DNA of 64,000 nt. Origin: SHZI01 sp031395645. Its GTDB lineage: Bacteria; Pseudomonadota; Gammaproteobacteria; Steroidobacterales; GCA-2729495. Position 1 is the stretch's first letter; the number at the start of each line of letters is the position of its first letter. The DNA is taken from positions 1 through 64,000 of the forward strand of contig JANNJM010000024.1 of NCBI GenBank assembly GCA_031395645.1, read 5' to 3'. This document shows, piece by piece, positions 28,933 through 38,891 of this stretch. The notes under the pieces are model-generated. The model saw only the letters and a program-made list of their open reading frames with translations, did not search any database and was not told the origin of the DNA. The translations under genes were made by a program, and so were the position numbers.

Positions 28933-31038
28933 ATGAGCGACACCACGATAAAGATTGAGGTCAACGGCGTTGAATGCGACGCGCGTCCGGGCGAGATGCT
29001 GATTGCAGTCACGGACCGTGCGGGCATCTACGTGCCGCGGTTTTGCTATCACGAGAAGCTGACCGTGGCTGCCAATTGCCGCATGTGCCTCGTCGAAGTC
29101 GTCAACGCTCCAAAGCCGTTGCCCGCCTGTGCCACGCCCGTCTCCAACGGCATGAAGGTTGCCACCCGTTCGGCCAAGGCCATCGGTGCCCAGAAGGCGG
29201 TGATGGAATTCCTGCTCATCAATCACCCCCTGGATTGCCCGATCTGCGATCAGGGTGGCGAGTGTGAATTGCAGGACCTGGCCATGGGCTTCGGTCGTGA
29301 TGTTGCCCGCTTTACCGAGCGGAAGCGGGTCGTCAGGGACAAGGACATCGGACCGCTCGTATCCACGGACATGACACGCTGTATCCACTGCACCCGTTGT
29401 GTGCGTTTCGGCCAGGAGATTGCCGGGATCCAGGAGCTCGGCACCATCGGCAGGGGTGAACGCATGCAGATCAGCACCTTCATCGAGCACAGTGTTGATC
29501 ACGAACTTTCCGGCAACATCATTGATCTCTGTCCGGTCGGTGCCTTGAACAGCAAGCCTTACCGGTTCAGTGCCCGCGCCTGGGAAATGCAGGCGCTGCC
29601 CACTGTGGCCCCACACGACTGCGTGGGTTCGAACCTTTCGGCCCACGTACTTCTGGGCAAGGTGAAGCGCGTCGTTCCGCGAGCCAACGAGGCGGTGAAC
29701 GAAACCTGGCTCGCCGACCGCGATCGCTTCAGCTACGAAGGTATCTATGCGGATCGTCTCGAGCAGCCGCTGCTCCGGGACGGCGGTGTACTGCGTCCGG
29801 TGAGCTGGGAGCAGGCTTTGGAGGCTGCTGCGAGAGGAATTTCTGCAGCCGTCCAGCGGGGTGGCAACGGTCTTGGCGCCTGGGCCGCCCCGACCTCGAC
29901 GCTGGAGGAGGGCTTCCTCCTGCAGCAGCTTTTCCGCCACCTCGGTTCGGACCACCTTGACCACCGGCTGCGACGCAGGGACTTTCGCCTGCAGGACCGG
30001 GATCCCGTATTCCCCTGGCTGGGGATGTCGCTCGCGGAACTTGAACAGGCCGACTTCATCCTGGTCGTCGGCTCGAATCTGCGTCGCGAAGCTCCGCTGA
30101 TTGCCCACCGCGTGCGCAAGGCCGCGCTGCGGGGTGCCGGCGTGGTGTTTATCAATCCGGCTCGCCAGGAGTATCTGCACCCTGTCGCGGGCTACCTCGA
30201 AACGGGACTCGATCTGGTTATTGGCCTGCGCCGTCTGCTGATGGATAGCCCTGATGCAGAGGCCGCTGCCATCCTGGCGCGGTTGCGTGGCGCTTCGCGA
30301 GCCGTCGTGCTGCTGGGACAGATGGCCGGCCGGCATCCCCGCCTGGCGGATTTGCGTCAGGCCGCTGGCGAACTGTCACGGCAGTTTTCGGTGCGGATTG
30401 GCTATCTGTCGGAAGGAGCAAACTCGGCTGGCCTGGCGCTGGCCGGTGTGCTGCCCCACCGCGGGCCGGGTGGGGTTCCGCTGGCGAGGGCGGGCAGGAA
30501 CCTGGCCGAGATGCTGGCCCAGCCGCCAGCCGGACTGGTGCTGCTGAACGTGGAGCCGGAGCATGACGTTGCGGAGAGCCGACTGGCGGTAAGCACGCTG
30601 CAGGCGGCTGGCTTCGTTTTGGCCCTGTCGCCGCATCTCAGCCCGGCACTTGAAGCCCACGCGGACGTGATCTTGCCTGTCGGTACTTTCATGGAAACGG
30701 CAGGAACATTCGTTAATTGCGAAGGCCGCTGGCAGACTTTTGGCGGCGTCGCGGCGCCGGTGGGTGCGAGCAGGCCCGCCTGGAAGGTCTTGCGCGTGCT
30801 CGGCAATCTCCTTCAGGTTGCAGACTTTGACTACGTTAGTGCCGAGGACATCCGGGCGAAGGTTCAGGCCCTGTCGGCCAGTGTGCAGCCGGACAACACC
30901 GTGGCCCTGACGGCCATACCGCCCGCGACCACGGCGGCGGGTATCGAGCTCACGGAGCTTGACGTGCCGATGTACCGCACGGACGGCATCCTCCGCCGCG
31001 CACCTGCTCTCCAGCTAACGCGGGTCGCCCGTGCCTAA
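28933..31038 (+). CDS. nuoG: NADH-quinone oxidoreductase subunit G
   Basis: 701 aa. N-terminal [2Fe-2S] ferredoxin domain (FCYHEKLTVAANCRMCLVEV), His/Cys and Cys-rich [4Fe-4S] motifs (HPLDCPICDQGGECELQD, CIHCTRCVRF, DLCPVGAL), then a molybdopterin-oxidoreductase-like domain that no longer binds the cofactor. The extra N7 cluster motif known from E. coli is not present: only a lone Cys (HDCVGSN) stands at that place. Overlaps nuoH by 8 bp. Confidence 0.97.
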   Translation: MSDTTIKIEVNGVECDARPGEMLIAVTDRAGIYVPRFCYHEKLTVAANCRMCLVEVVNAPKPLPACATPVSNGMKVATRSAKAIGAQKAVMEFLLINHPLDCPICDQGGECELQDLAMGFGRDVARFTERKRVVRDKDIGPLVSTDMTRCIHCTRCVRFGQEIAGIQELGTIGRGERMQISTFIEHSVDHELSGNIIDLCPVGALNSKPYRFSARAWEMQALPTVAPHDCVGSNLSAHVLLGKVKRVVPRANEAVNETWLADRDRFSYEGIYADRLEQPLLRDGGVLRPVSWEQALEAAARGISAAVQRGGNGLGAWAAPTSTLEEGFLLQQLFRHLGSDHLDHRLRRRDFRLQDRDPVFPWLGMSLAELEQADFILVVGSNLRREAPLIAHRVRKAALRGAGVVFINPARQEYLHPVAGYLETGLDLVIGLRRLLMDSPDAEAAAILARLRGASRAVVLLGQMAGRHPRLADLRQAAGELSRQFSVRIGYLSEGANSAGLALAGVLPHRGPGGVPLARAGRNLAEMLAQPPAGLVLLNVEPEHDVAESRLAVSTLQAAGFVLALSPHLSPALEAHADVILPVGTFMETAGTFVNCEGRWQTFGGVAAPVGASRPAWKVLRVLGNLLQVADFDYVSAEDIRAKVQALSASVQPDNTVALTAIPPATTAAGIELTELDVPMYRTDGILRRAPALQLTRVARA

Positions 31039-32110
31039 CACCCCGTTCCTTCATGGTCTCTGGCTATCTCTGCCCGAAATGGCACGCGATCTGGTGGTGA
31101 TCGTCGGCCAGATCCTGGCGCTAACGGTGGTGGTAATTCTCTGCGTCGCGTTTCTGACCTACCTTGAGCGCAAGATCATCGGCTACATGCAGAACCGGAT
31201 CGGGCCCAACCGGGTCGGTCCCCGGGGCTGGTTCCAGCCGTTCGCCGACGTGATCAAGTTGCTCGTCAAGGAAGTGGTCATTCCGTCGAGCGCCAACCGC
31301 TTTCTTTTCATTGTCGCGCCGCTATTGTCCATCGTGCCGGCCCTTGCCACCTGGGCTGTCATTCCGCTGTTCCCTGGTTTTGCCATTGCGAACATCGATG
31401 CGGGCCTGCTCTATGTGCTTGCCCTGACCTCGCTGGGGGTCTATGGCGTCATCCTGGCGGGATGGGCTTCAAATTCCAAATATGCCCTGCTGGGTGCCAT
31501 GCGCTCGGCCGCGCAGATCGTGGCCTACGAGATTGCCATGGGCTTTGCACTGGTAGGCGTCCTGATGGCTGGTGGCAGCCTCAATCTGGGCAAGCTTGTC
31601 GAGGCTCAGTCGGGCGGGATATTCAGCTGGTTCTGGCTGCCGCTGTTCCCGCTGTTTATTGTCTACTTCGTGTCGGGGGTCGCTGAAACCAATCGGGCAC
31701 CCTTCGACGTGGCGGAAGGCGAATCGGAGATCGTCGCCGGCTTCCACGTGGAGTACTCAGGCGTCGCGTTCGCCATTTTCTTCCTGGCCGAATATGCCAA
31801 CATGATCCTGATCGCCGCGCTGACCGCGGTGATGTTCTGGGGCGGGTGGGAGTCGCCCTTTGCAGGGACTCTGCTGGATGGTCTTGACGGCACGCCTCTC
31901 GAGATCCTCCGGTTGCCCGGGATTCACTGGCTGGCGTTCAAGATCGCATTCTTCCTGTTTTGCTTTCTCTGGTTTCGGGCCACGTTTCCCCGCTATCGCT
32001 ACGACCAGATCATGCGGCTGGGCTGGAAGGTCTTCATTCCCGTGACGATCGTCTGGATCGTGGTCGAAGGCGCGATGGCCGCTCTACACGCCGGCCCCTG
32101 GAGTACCTGA
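31031..32110 (+). CDS. nuoH: NADH-quinone oxidoreductase subunit H
   Basis: 359 aa, GTG start. About eight transmembrane helices. Family motifs ERKIIGYMQNRIGPNRVGPRG (in pieces) and ETNRAPFDVAEGESEIVAGFHVEYSG are present. It links the quinone site to the membrane arm. The stop shares one base with the nuoI start. Confidence 0.98.
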   Translation: MPNTPFLHGLWLSLPEMARDLVVIVGQILALTVVVILCVAFLTYLERKIIGYMQNRIGPNRVGPRGWFQPFADVIKLLVKEVVIPSSANRFLFIVAPLLSIVPALATWAVIPLFPGFAIANIDAGLLYVLALTSLGVYGVILAGWASNSKYALLGAMRSAAQIVAYEIAMGFALVGVLMAGGSLNLGKLVEAQSGGIFSWFWLPLFPLFIVYFVSGVAETNRAPFDVAEGESEIVAGFHVEYSGVAFAIFFLAEYANMILIAALTAVMFWGGWESPFAGTLLDGLDGTPLEILRLPGIHWLAFKIAFFLFCFLWFRATFPRYRYDQIMRLGWKVFIPVTIVWIVVEGAMAALHAGPWST

Positions 32111-32604
32111 TGAAGCTGTACGCCATCAGAAACGCACTCAAGACCTTCACGCTCTGGGAGTTGCTGCAGGGCCTGCGTCTGACGCTGCGCAATCTCTTCG
32201 TCAGGAAAGTGACCATCCAGTACCCGGAGGAGAAAACGCCGCAGTCGCCGCGGTTTCGCGGCCTGCACGCGCTGCGCCGTTACCCCAATGGGGAGGAGCG
32301 GTGCATCGCCTGCAAGCTCTGTCAGGCAGTCTGTCCGGCGGCGGCGATCACCATTGAGTCCGATGTGGGTCCCGATGGCACCCGCCGCACCACCCGCTAC
32401 GACATCGATCTTTTCAAGTGCATCTACTGTGGCTTTTGCGAGGAGTCTTGCCCCGTCGATGCCATCGTGGAGACACGCATCTTCGAGTACCACATGGAGA
32501 ACCGCGGGGAAAACATCATGACCAAGGACAAGCTGCTGGCCGTCGGTGACCAGTACGAGGCCACGATCGCGGCTGACCGGGCCTCGGACGCACCCTACCG
32601 CTGA
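32110..32604 (+). CDS. nuoI: NADH-quinone oxidoreductase subunit I (2 x 4Fe-4S)
   Basis: 164 aa. Two ferredoxin motifs, CIACKLCQAVCPAAAI and CIYCGFCEESCPVDAI, bind clusters N6a and N6b. An N-terminal amphipathic segment (residues 9-35) places it on the membrane. Translationally coupled to nuoH. Confidence 0.98.
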   Translation: MKLYAIRNALKTFTLWELLQGLRLTLRNLFVRKVTIQYPEEKTPQSPRFRGLHALRRYPNGEERCIACKLCQAVCPAAAITIESDVGPDGTRRTTRYDIDLFKCIYCGFCEESCPVDAIVETRIFEYHMENRGENIMTKDKLLAVGDQYEATIAADRASDAPYR

Positions 32605-32625
32605 TGTTCGGCAAGACATAGCATC

Positions 32626-33237
32626 ATGTTCACCACTTTTCTCTTCTACGCGATGTCCACTGTGCTGCTGGCCTCAGCGGTTGGCGTGATAACGGTCCGC
32701 AACCCGGTGTTTGCTGCCCTCTGTCTGATCCTTGCCTTTGTCACGAGCGCGGTGTTGTGGCTGCTGCTCGAAGCCGAGTTTCTCGCCATCGTGCTGGTGC
32801 TGGTCTACGTCGGCGCGGTGATGGTCCTGTTCCTGTTCGTCGTAATGATGCTGGATATCAACACCGCTACTCTTCGCGAAGGATTCCTGCGTTATGCGCC
32901 GGTCGGAGCGATCGTGGCTGGCGTTATCGTCCTGGAACTCGCCTACGTGATCTGGTTCCGGGGCGACGGACTGCCCACGGAGCTCGCCACGGGGCAAGAA
33001 CTGGTGCCCCACGACGCGGCGTATTCGAGTACCCAGCAGCTGGGGCAGGTTCTCTATACCCAGTACCTCTATCCGTTTGAGCTGGCAGCAATGTTGCTCC
33101 TGCTGGCCATCGTAGCGGCAATTCTGCTGACCATGCGACACCGTCCGGGCCTCAAAGTGCAGGACATATCCCAGCAGGTGAATGTGCGGCGCGAAGATCG
33201 CGTGCGAATCGTGGCCATGAAGTCGGAGTCCGAATGA
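32626..33237 (+). CDS. nuoJ: NADH-quinone oxidoreductase subunit J
   Basis: 203 aa with five transmembrane helices; conserved NPVFAALCLI and YVGAVMVLFLFVVMMLD segments. A long hydrophilic loop precedes the last helix, and a basic tail follows. The stop overlaps the nuoK start (ATGA). Confidence 0.97.
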   Translation: MFTTFLFYAMSTVLLASAVGVITVRNPVFAALCLILAFVTSAVLWLLLEAEFLAIVLVLVYVGAVMVLFLFVVMMLDINTATLREGFLRYAPVGAIVAGVIVLELAYVIWFRGDGLPTELATGQELVPHDAAYSSTQQLGQVLYTQYLYPFELAAMLLLLAIVAAILLTMRHRPGLKVQDISQQVNVRREDRVRIVAMKSESE

Positions 33238-33542
33238 TGGTGACGCTCTCCCACTACCTGACGTTGTCAGCCCTGTTGTTCACCATCAGTGTTGCCGGTA
33301 TTTTTCTCAACCGGAAAAACGTGATTGTCCTGCTGATGTGTGTCGAGCTGCTGCTGCTCGCCGTCAACTTCAACTTCATCGCCTTTTCCCGCTACCTGGA
33401 TGATCCGGCGGGGCAGGTGTTCGTATTTTTCATTCTCACAGTCGCCGCTGCCGAGTCGGCAATCGGGCTCGCGATCCTGGTGGTGCTGTTCCGGAGCCGG
33501 CGCAGTATCAACGTCCAGGAGCTGGACGTCCTGAAGGGCTGA
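33234..33542 (+). CDS. nuoK: NADH-quinone oxidoreductase subunit K
   Basis: 102 aa, three transmembrane helices. Conserved Glu residues in MCVELLLLAVNFNF and AAAESAIGLAI take part in the proton path. ATG 33234 overlaps nuoJ by 4 bp; the neighbouring ATG at 33237 is an alternative. Confidence 0.97.
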   Translation: MMVTLSHYLTLSALLFTISVAGIFLNRKNVIVLLMCVELLLLAVNFNFIAFSRYLDDPAGQVFVFFILTVAAAESAIGLAILVVLFRSRRSINVQELDVLKG

Positions 33543-33546
33543 CCCG

Positions 33547-35502
33547 ATGGAACGCCTCTACCTTGCCGTCGTTCTGTGTCCCCTTGTCGCCGGGCTGGCG
33601 GCGGGCTTGTTTGGCCGACAAATCGGCCGGGCTGGCGCGCACACCGTGACAATTCTTGGCGTGGGCGCCTCTTTCGTGATCTCGCTGCTGGTGTTGAAGG
33701 CGCAGTGGTTCGACGGCGCGCCTGCCTACAACGGTTCCGTCTATACCTGGGCCGTGGTGGACGGCGTCACGATGGACGTTGGCTTTCTGGTGGATCGCCT
33801 GACTGCACTGATGATGGTAGTGGTCACGTCCGTCTCGCTGATGGTGCACATCTACACCATTGGGTACATGCACGACGATGCGGGGTACCAGCGGTTCTTC
33901 AGCTACATTTCGCTGTTCACCTTCGCCATGCTCACGCTGGTCATGGCGAACAACTTCCTGCAGTTGTTCTTCGGCTGGGAGGCGGTGGGGCTGGTGTCCT
34001 ACCTGCTCATTGGCTTCTGGTACACGCGGCCGACTGCCATCGTTGCCAACCTCAAGGCTTTTCTCGTCAACCGCGTTGGGGACTTCGGCTTTCTGCTGGG
34101 CATCGCGCTGATCCTGATGGCCACCGGCAGTCTCGATTACGCCACCGTGTTCGCCAAGGCCCCCGAAATCAGCGGCCAGACCATTGAATTGTGGTCGGGG
34201 ACACCCTGGTCCATCATGACCGTGGCCTGCATCCTGCTGTTCGTCGGGGCCATGGGCAAGTCGGCCCAGATGCCGCTCCACGTCTGGTTACCGGATTCCA
34301 TGGAAGGCCCGACGCCGATCTCCGCATTGATTCATGCGGCCACCATGGTGACGGCGGGGGTGTTCATGGTGGCGCGCATGTCGCCGCTGTTCGAGTACTC
34401 CGAGACTGCACTGTCGGTTGTGCTGGTGATTGGCGCGACTACCGCGCTGTTCACGGGGTTTCTCGGTATCGTGCAGAACGACATCAAACGGGTAGTGGCG
34501 TATTCGACGTTGTCCCAACTCGGCTACATGACGGCGGCCCTCGGTGCGTCGGCCTATGCAGCCGGGGTGTTTCACCTGATGACCCACGCCTTCTTCAAGG
34601 CCCTGCTGTTCCTGGCTGCGGGCTCGGTGATCGTCGCCATGCACCACGAACAGGACATTCGCAAGATGGGCGGGCTACGCAGGTACCTGCCAGTCACCTG
34701 GCTGACCAGTCTGATCGGGACGCTCTCCCTGATCGGCTTTCCGGGCTTCTCGGGCTTCTTCTCGAAGGACGCCCTGATTGAGGCTGTCGGGCATGCCGAA
34801 CGGGCGGGGGCTACGTATGCCTGGTGGTGCCTCCTGATCGGGGTGTTCGTCACGGCACTCTATTCCTTCCGGATGTACTTCCTGGTCTTTCACGGGCCCG
34901 AGCGTCTCGATGCGGAGACGAAGTCACACCTCCACGAATCGCCCTGGGTCATCACCGTGCCGCTCGTTCTGCTCGCCATCCCGTCCGCGATTATCGGGTG
35001 GCCGACGATTGCGCCAGTGGTGTTCGGAGACTACTTCGGTTCCGCCATTCTGGTGCTGGAGCAGCACGACGTGCTGGGGGAACTGGCGGGCGAGTTCCAC
35101 GGACCTTTCGCCTACATCGTGCATGCGTTCGCCGCTCCCGTGCCATACCTGGCCTTGGCGGGGGCTTTCACGGCCTGGTACCTGTACCTGCGCAACCCGG
35201 CGCTCGCTGAAACCATCCGGCTGCGCTTCAATTGGTTGTACACGCTGCTGATGAACAAGTATTACTTCGACGACTTCAACGACAAGGTGCTGGCCCGGGG
35301 CAGTCGGGGACTCGGGAGTGTGTTTTGGCAGTTCGGCGACGTGATGCTGATCGACAACGGTCTTGTCAATGGCAGTGCACGGGTTGTCAGCTGGGCTGCG
35401 CAGGTCAGTCGGCAACTGCAGAGTGGATACCTGTACCACTACGCTTTCGCCATGATCATTGGTCTCGCGGTGCTGGTGGGCTGGCTCCTGCTGGGCGCCT
35501 GA
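33547..35502 (+). CDS. nuoL: NADH-quinone oxidoreductase subunit L
   Basis: 651 aa antiporter-like proton-pumping subunit. Fourteen or more transmembrane helices with the conserved motifs FFGWEAVGLVSYLLIGFW, GKSAQMPLHVWLPDSMEGPTP and DIKRVVAYSTLSQLGYM, and the C-terminal lateral helix region. Start ATG 33547 follows the nuoK stop by 4 bp. Confidence 0.98.
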   Translation: MERLYLAVVLCPLVAGLAAGLFGRQIGRAGAHTVTILGVGASFVISLLVLKAQWFDGAPAYNGSVYTWAVVDGVTMDVGFLVDRLTALMMVVVTSVSLMVHIYTIGYMHDDAGYQRFFSYISLFTFAMLTLVMANNFLQLFFGWEAVGLVSYLLIGFWYTRPTAIVANLKAFLVNRVGDFGFLLGIALILMATGSLDYATVFAKAPEISGQTIELWSGTPWSIMTVACILLFVGAMGKSAQMPLHVWLPDSMEGPTPISALIHAATMVTAGVFMVARMSPLFEYSETALSVVLVIGATTALFTGFLGIVQNDIKRVVAYSTLSQLGYMTAALGASAYAAGVFHLMTHAFFKALLFLAAGSVIVAMHHEQDIRKMGGLRRYLPVTWLTSLIGTLSLIGFPGFSGFFSKDALIEAVGHAERAGATYAWWCLLIGVFVTALYSFRMYFLVFHGPERLDAETKSHLHESPWVITVPLVLLAIPSAIIGWPTIAPVVFGDYFGSAILVLEQHDVLGELAGEFHGPFAYIVHAFAAPVPYLALAGAFTAWYLYLRNPALAETIRLRFNWLYTLLMNKYYFDDFNDKVLARGSRGLGSVFWQFGDVMLIDNGLVNGSARVVSWAAQVSRQLQSGYLYHYAFAMIIGLAVLVGWLLLGA

Positions 35503-35506
35503 GCTG

Positions 35507-37069
35507 ATGAGTAGTTCGATGATCGAGAGCATGTTTGGTGTCGGCACCCTGAGCGTTCTGGTCTGGTTGCCTGTCCTGGGTGGCCTGCTGCTGCTTGCTC
35601 TTGGCAGGTCGGAAGGCAGCGGTTCGGGCCTGCGTCCGGACCGGCTGGTGGCGCTGGGCATCTCCGTGCTGACGTTCGTGCTGAGCGTCCCCCTCTGGAC
35701 TGGTTTCGACCCGACCACCGCCAGCATGCAGTTCGTGGAACGCACTCCCTGGATCGCGTCCTTCAACGTGGAGTACTACCTTGGCGTGGACGGCTTTTCC
35801 ATGCCGCTGATCCTGTTGACCACGTTCCTGACACCGATCGTCGTGCTGGCCGGCTGGGAGGTCATCGAGAAGCGCACGGCGCAATATTTCGCCGCCTTCC
35901 TGATTCTCGAGGGACTGATGATCGGGGTGTTTGCGGCCCTGGACGGCTTGCTGTTCTACGTGTTCTGGGAAGCCATGCTGGTGCCGATGTTCATCATCAT
36001 TGGGGTCTGGGGTGGCGAAAGGCGGGTGTACGCGACGGTCAAGTTTTTCCTGTACACCTTCCTCGGTTCCGTATTCATGCTGGTCGCGCTGATCTACCTC
36101 TACATGAAATCCGGCAGCTACAGCATTCTCGATTTTCAGAACCTGCCGCTGACCATCACGGAGCAGACGCTGATCTTCTTTGCGTTCCTGTTCGCCTTTG
36201 CCGTGAAGGTGCCCATGTGGCCGGTCCACACCTGGTTGCCGGATGCGCACGTCGAGGCGCCCACCGGTGGCTCGGTAATCCTGGCAGCGGTCCTGCTGAA
36301 GATGGGAGGCTACGGCTTCATCCGCTTCAGCCTGCCGATCACACCGGATGCCAGCAGCCAGCTCGCCTGGCTGATGATCACGTTGTCACTCGTGGCGGTC
36401 GTCTACATCGGGCTCGTGGCCCTGGTGCAGACGGACATGAAGAAGCTGATTGCCTACTCATCCATTGCGCACATGGGCTTTGTCACTCTGGGCTTCTTTG
36501 TCGCCTGGGCGATTCTTGACCGGACGGGTTCTTCCGCCGGTATCGGGATGGGCCTGTCAGGTGGCATGTTCCAGATGATTTCCCACGGTTTCATTTCAGG
36601 GGCGTTGTTCCTGTGCGTCGGCGTCCTGTATGACCGGCTGCACAGCCGGCAGATCGCCGACTACGGCGGCGTCGTCAACACCATGCCGCGCTTTGCGGCC
36701 TTCATGGTTCTGTTTGCGCTGGCTAACGCCGGCCTGCCTGGCACCTCCGGATTCGTCGGTGAGTTTCTCGTGATCCTGGCGGTGTTCAAAGCCGGCTTCT
36801 GGTACGCGTTTCTGGCTGCTACGACCCTGATCCTCGGTGCGGCGTATACGCTGTGGATGGTAAAGCGCGTGGTCTTCGGGGCTGTTGCCAACGAAGGCGT
36901 GGCGGGTCTGACCGACGCTTCGGGGCGGGAGCTGCTGGTGCTGGCGCTGGTCGCTGCCGGTGTGCTCGGCCTCGGGCTGTGGCCGGCGCCACTTGCCGAT
37001 GTGATGGCAGCGAGCGTCGATCATCTGGTCGTCCAGATCACGCAATCCAAGCTGGAAGGGGCACTGTGA
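35507..37069 (+). CDS. nuoM: NADH-quinone oxidoreductase subunit M
   Basis: 520 aa from ATG 35507; an ATG at 35519 is an alternative start because no clear ribosome-binding site marks either. Antiporter-like subunit with FYVFWEAMLVPMFIIIGVWGG, VKVPMWPVHTWLPDAHVEAPT and DMKKLIAYSSIAHMGFV. One of three proton-pumping subunits. Confidence 0.97.
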   Translation: MSSSMIESMFGVGTLSVLVWLPVLGGLLLLALGRSEGSGSGLRPDRLVALGISVLTFVLSVPLWTGFDPTTASMQFVERTPWIASFNVEYYLGVDGFSMPLILLTTFLTPIVVLAGWEVIEKRTAQYFAAFLILEGLMIGVFAALDGLLFYVFWEAMLVPMFIIIGVWGGERRVYATVKFFLYTFLGSVFMLVALIYLYMKSGSYSILDFQNLPLTITEQTLIFFAFLFAFAVKVPMWPVHTWLPDAHVEAPTGGSVILAAVLLKMGGYGFIRFSLPITPDASSQLAWLMITLSLVAVVYIGLVALVQTDMKKLIAYSSIAHMGFVTLGFFVAWAILDRTGSSAGIGMGLSGGMFQMISHGFISGALFLCVGVLYDRLHSRQIADYGGVVNTMPRFAAFMVLFALANAGLPGTSGFVGEFLVILAVFKAGFWYAFLAATTLILGAAYTLWMVKRVVFGAVANEGVAGLTDASGRELLVLALVAAGVLGLGLWPAPLADVMAASVDHLVVQITQSKLEGAL

Positions 37070-38505
37070 ACGCTGATCTGGTAACAGCGTGGCCGGAGAT
37101 CCTGCTCGCCGTCGGGCTGTGTGTCGTGCTGGTCGTCGACATGTTCCTCCAGGACAGTTACCGGGACGTCACCTACCTGCTTACGATCTTCCTGCTGGCT
37201 GTCCTTGCGTGGACTTTGCTGGGGTCCAGCGACGGAGGAGGACAGGCGACACTGGCCTTCGGCGGCTCCTATATCAGCGACCCTCTCAGTCAGGTGCTGA
37301 AGCTGTTCGCCGTGGCGGCAGTCGCTACCGTGTTTCTCTATTCGCGACCCTACCTGCGCGCCCGTGGTCTGCACATCGGTGAGTTCTACGTGCTGGGTTT
37401 GTTTGGCCTGCTGGGCATCCTCGTGCTGGCCTCGAGCTACAGCCTGCTGGTGAGCTACCTCGGTCTTGAGATCCTGTCGCTGAGTCTCTACGCCATGGTG
37501 GCCTTCAACCGGGACTCGCCGGTGGCAGCAGAGGCTGCCATGAAGTACTTCGTCCTGGGTGCGATCGCATCGGGGACGCTGCTCTACGGGATGTCGATGG
37601 TATATGGCGTCACGGGCAGCCTGAATATCGGGGATCTGCAGGCGACCATTGGCAGAGCTGAGGCGTCGTCACTGAGCCTCTGGGTTGGTCTCGCGTTTCT
37701 GGTGGCCGGCATCGCCTTCAAGTTTGGGGCGGTACCCTTCCACATGTGGGTGCCGGACGTGTACCAGGGAGCGCCCACGGCCGTGACCCTCTATGTGGGG
37801 ACAGCACCAAAACTGGGTGCGCTGGCGCTGACGATCCGGATCCTCGTCGAGGGCATGCCCGCGGTGGGCGATCTGTGGCAGGTGATGCTGGCGGCACTGG
37901 CGGTTCTGTCGCTCGTGCTGGGCAACGTCGCGGCCATCGCACAGACCAACGTCAAGCGCCTGCTGGCGTACTCGACGATCGCCCACGTGGGCTTCATCCT
38001 GCTCGGCTTTGTCGCCGGCAGTCCCGAGGGTGTTCAGGCGGCGCTGTTTTACACGCTGGTCTACGTGATCATGGCGGCGGGCAGCTTCGGTTTCCTGGTG
38101 CTGCTCAGCAGTCGCGGAGAGGAGGTTGAGACGCTCGACGATCTTCGCGGTCTCTGGCAGCGGAGCCCGTGGTTTGCCCTGATGATGACGTTGTTGATGG
38201 TCAGCCTGATTGGCGTGCCGCCGCTGGCGGGCTTCTATGCGAAGTGGTGGGTGCTGACGGCCCTGCTCGAGACCGGGCATGTGGGCCTGGCGATCGTTGC
38301 GCTGCTGGCGTCGGTCATTGGCGCCTACTACTACCTGCGGGTCATTCGCGTGATGCTGTTCGATGACGGCGGGCATGCCCACGCGGGCGGGCTGCCCCTC
38401 GATGTCCGCGTCGTTCTCAGCGTCAACGTGCTGCTCCTGCTGGCAATTGGCCTGCTGCCGGGCCGCTTGCTGGAGCTTTGTGCGCGGGCAGCAGCGCTCA
38501 TCTGA
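37066..38505 (+). CDS. nuoN: NADH-quinone oxidoreductase subunit N
   Basis: 479 aa from GTG 37066, overlapping nuoM by 4 bp (GTGA). Antiporter-like subunit with YLGLEILSLSLYAMVAF, KFGAVPFHMWVPDVYQGAPT and NVKRLLAYSTIAHVGFIL. Last gene of the nuo operon; metY follows 76 bp later. Confidence 0.98.
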   Translation: MNADLVTAWPEILLAVGLCVVLVVDMFLQDSYRDVTYLLTIFLLAVLAWTLLGSSDGGGQATLAFGGSYISDPLSQVLKLFAVAAVATVFLYSRPYLRARGLHIGEFYVLGLFGLLGILVLASSYSLLVSYLGLEILSLSLYAMVAFNRDSPVAAEAAMKYFVLGAIASGTLLYGMSMVYGVTGSLNIGDLQATIGRAEASSLSLWVGLAFLVAGIAFKFGAVPFHMWVPDVYQGAPTAVTLYVGTAPKLGALALTIRILVEGMPAVGDLWQVMLAALAVLSLVLGNVAAIAQTNVKRLLAYSTIAHVGFILLGFVAGSPEGVQAALFYTLVYVIMAAGSFGFLVLLSSRGEEVETLDDLRGLWQRSPWFALMMTLLMVSLIGVPPLAGFYAKWWVLTALLETGHVGLAIVALLASVIGAYYYLRVIRVMLFDDGGHAHAGGLPLDVRVVLSVNVLLLLAIGLLPGRLLELCARAAALI

Positions 38506-38537
38506 GCGTTTGGTCCGGCCGGTTCCCCGTCGCTCGG

Positions 38538-38566
38538 TTGCCACGAGGTGGCCAAGTGGCTACTAT
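38538..38566 (+). promoter_or_regulatory. Promoter of metY
   Basis: TTGCCA (38538-38543), 17-bp spacer, TACTAT (38561-38566), then a GC-rich discriminator before the tRNA at 38582. This layout is typical of strongly growth-regulated stable RNA promoters. Confidence 0.75.
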
Positions 38567-38581
38567 GCGGCCTCGCGCTGG

Positions 38582-38646
<65 letters not shown>

Positions 38647-38658
<12 letters not shown>

Positions 38659-38715
38659 ATTTCCTGAAGATCAGGATGCGAAGAGAAAAGGGGCCGCTTG
38701 ATGCGGCCCTTTTGT
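38647..38715 (+). repeat. R0: metY 3' end plus flank, parent copy of the boundary repeat
   Basis: It contains the tRNA 3' end CCCCCGCTACCA, then ATTTCCTGAAGATCAGGATGC with the inverted repeat TCCTGA-AGA-TCAGGA (38662-38676), and the terminator GGGCCGC-TTGAT-GCGGCCC with T run (38691-38713). Copies R1, R2 and R3 repeat all parts; R4 only the tRNA end. Confidence 0.9.
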
Positions 38716-38891
38716 TTTGGTGAGCCCCCAACCTCTGAACCGCTCCGGTTCCTCGGACCAGGCTGAGAGTTAGTTTCGTTTGACGTAACGGCCCGAAATC
38801 ACTTGTTTGGGGGATGTGTTTGCCGCCCGGTTAGTGAATAGTTGGGCGCACAAGGTTTCGGGTCCATGTAGCCTGAATCAGGGGACCAACC

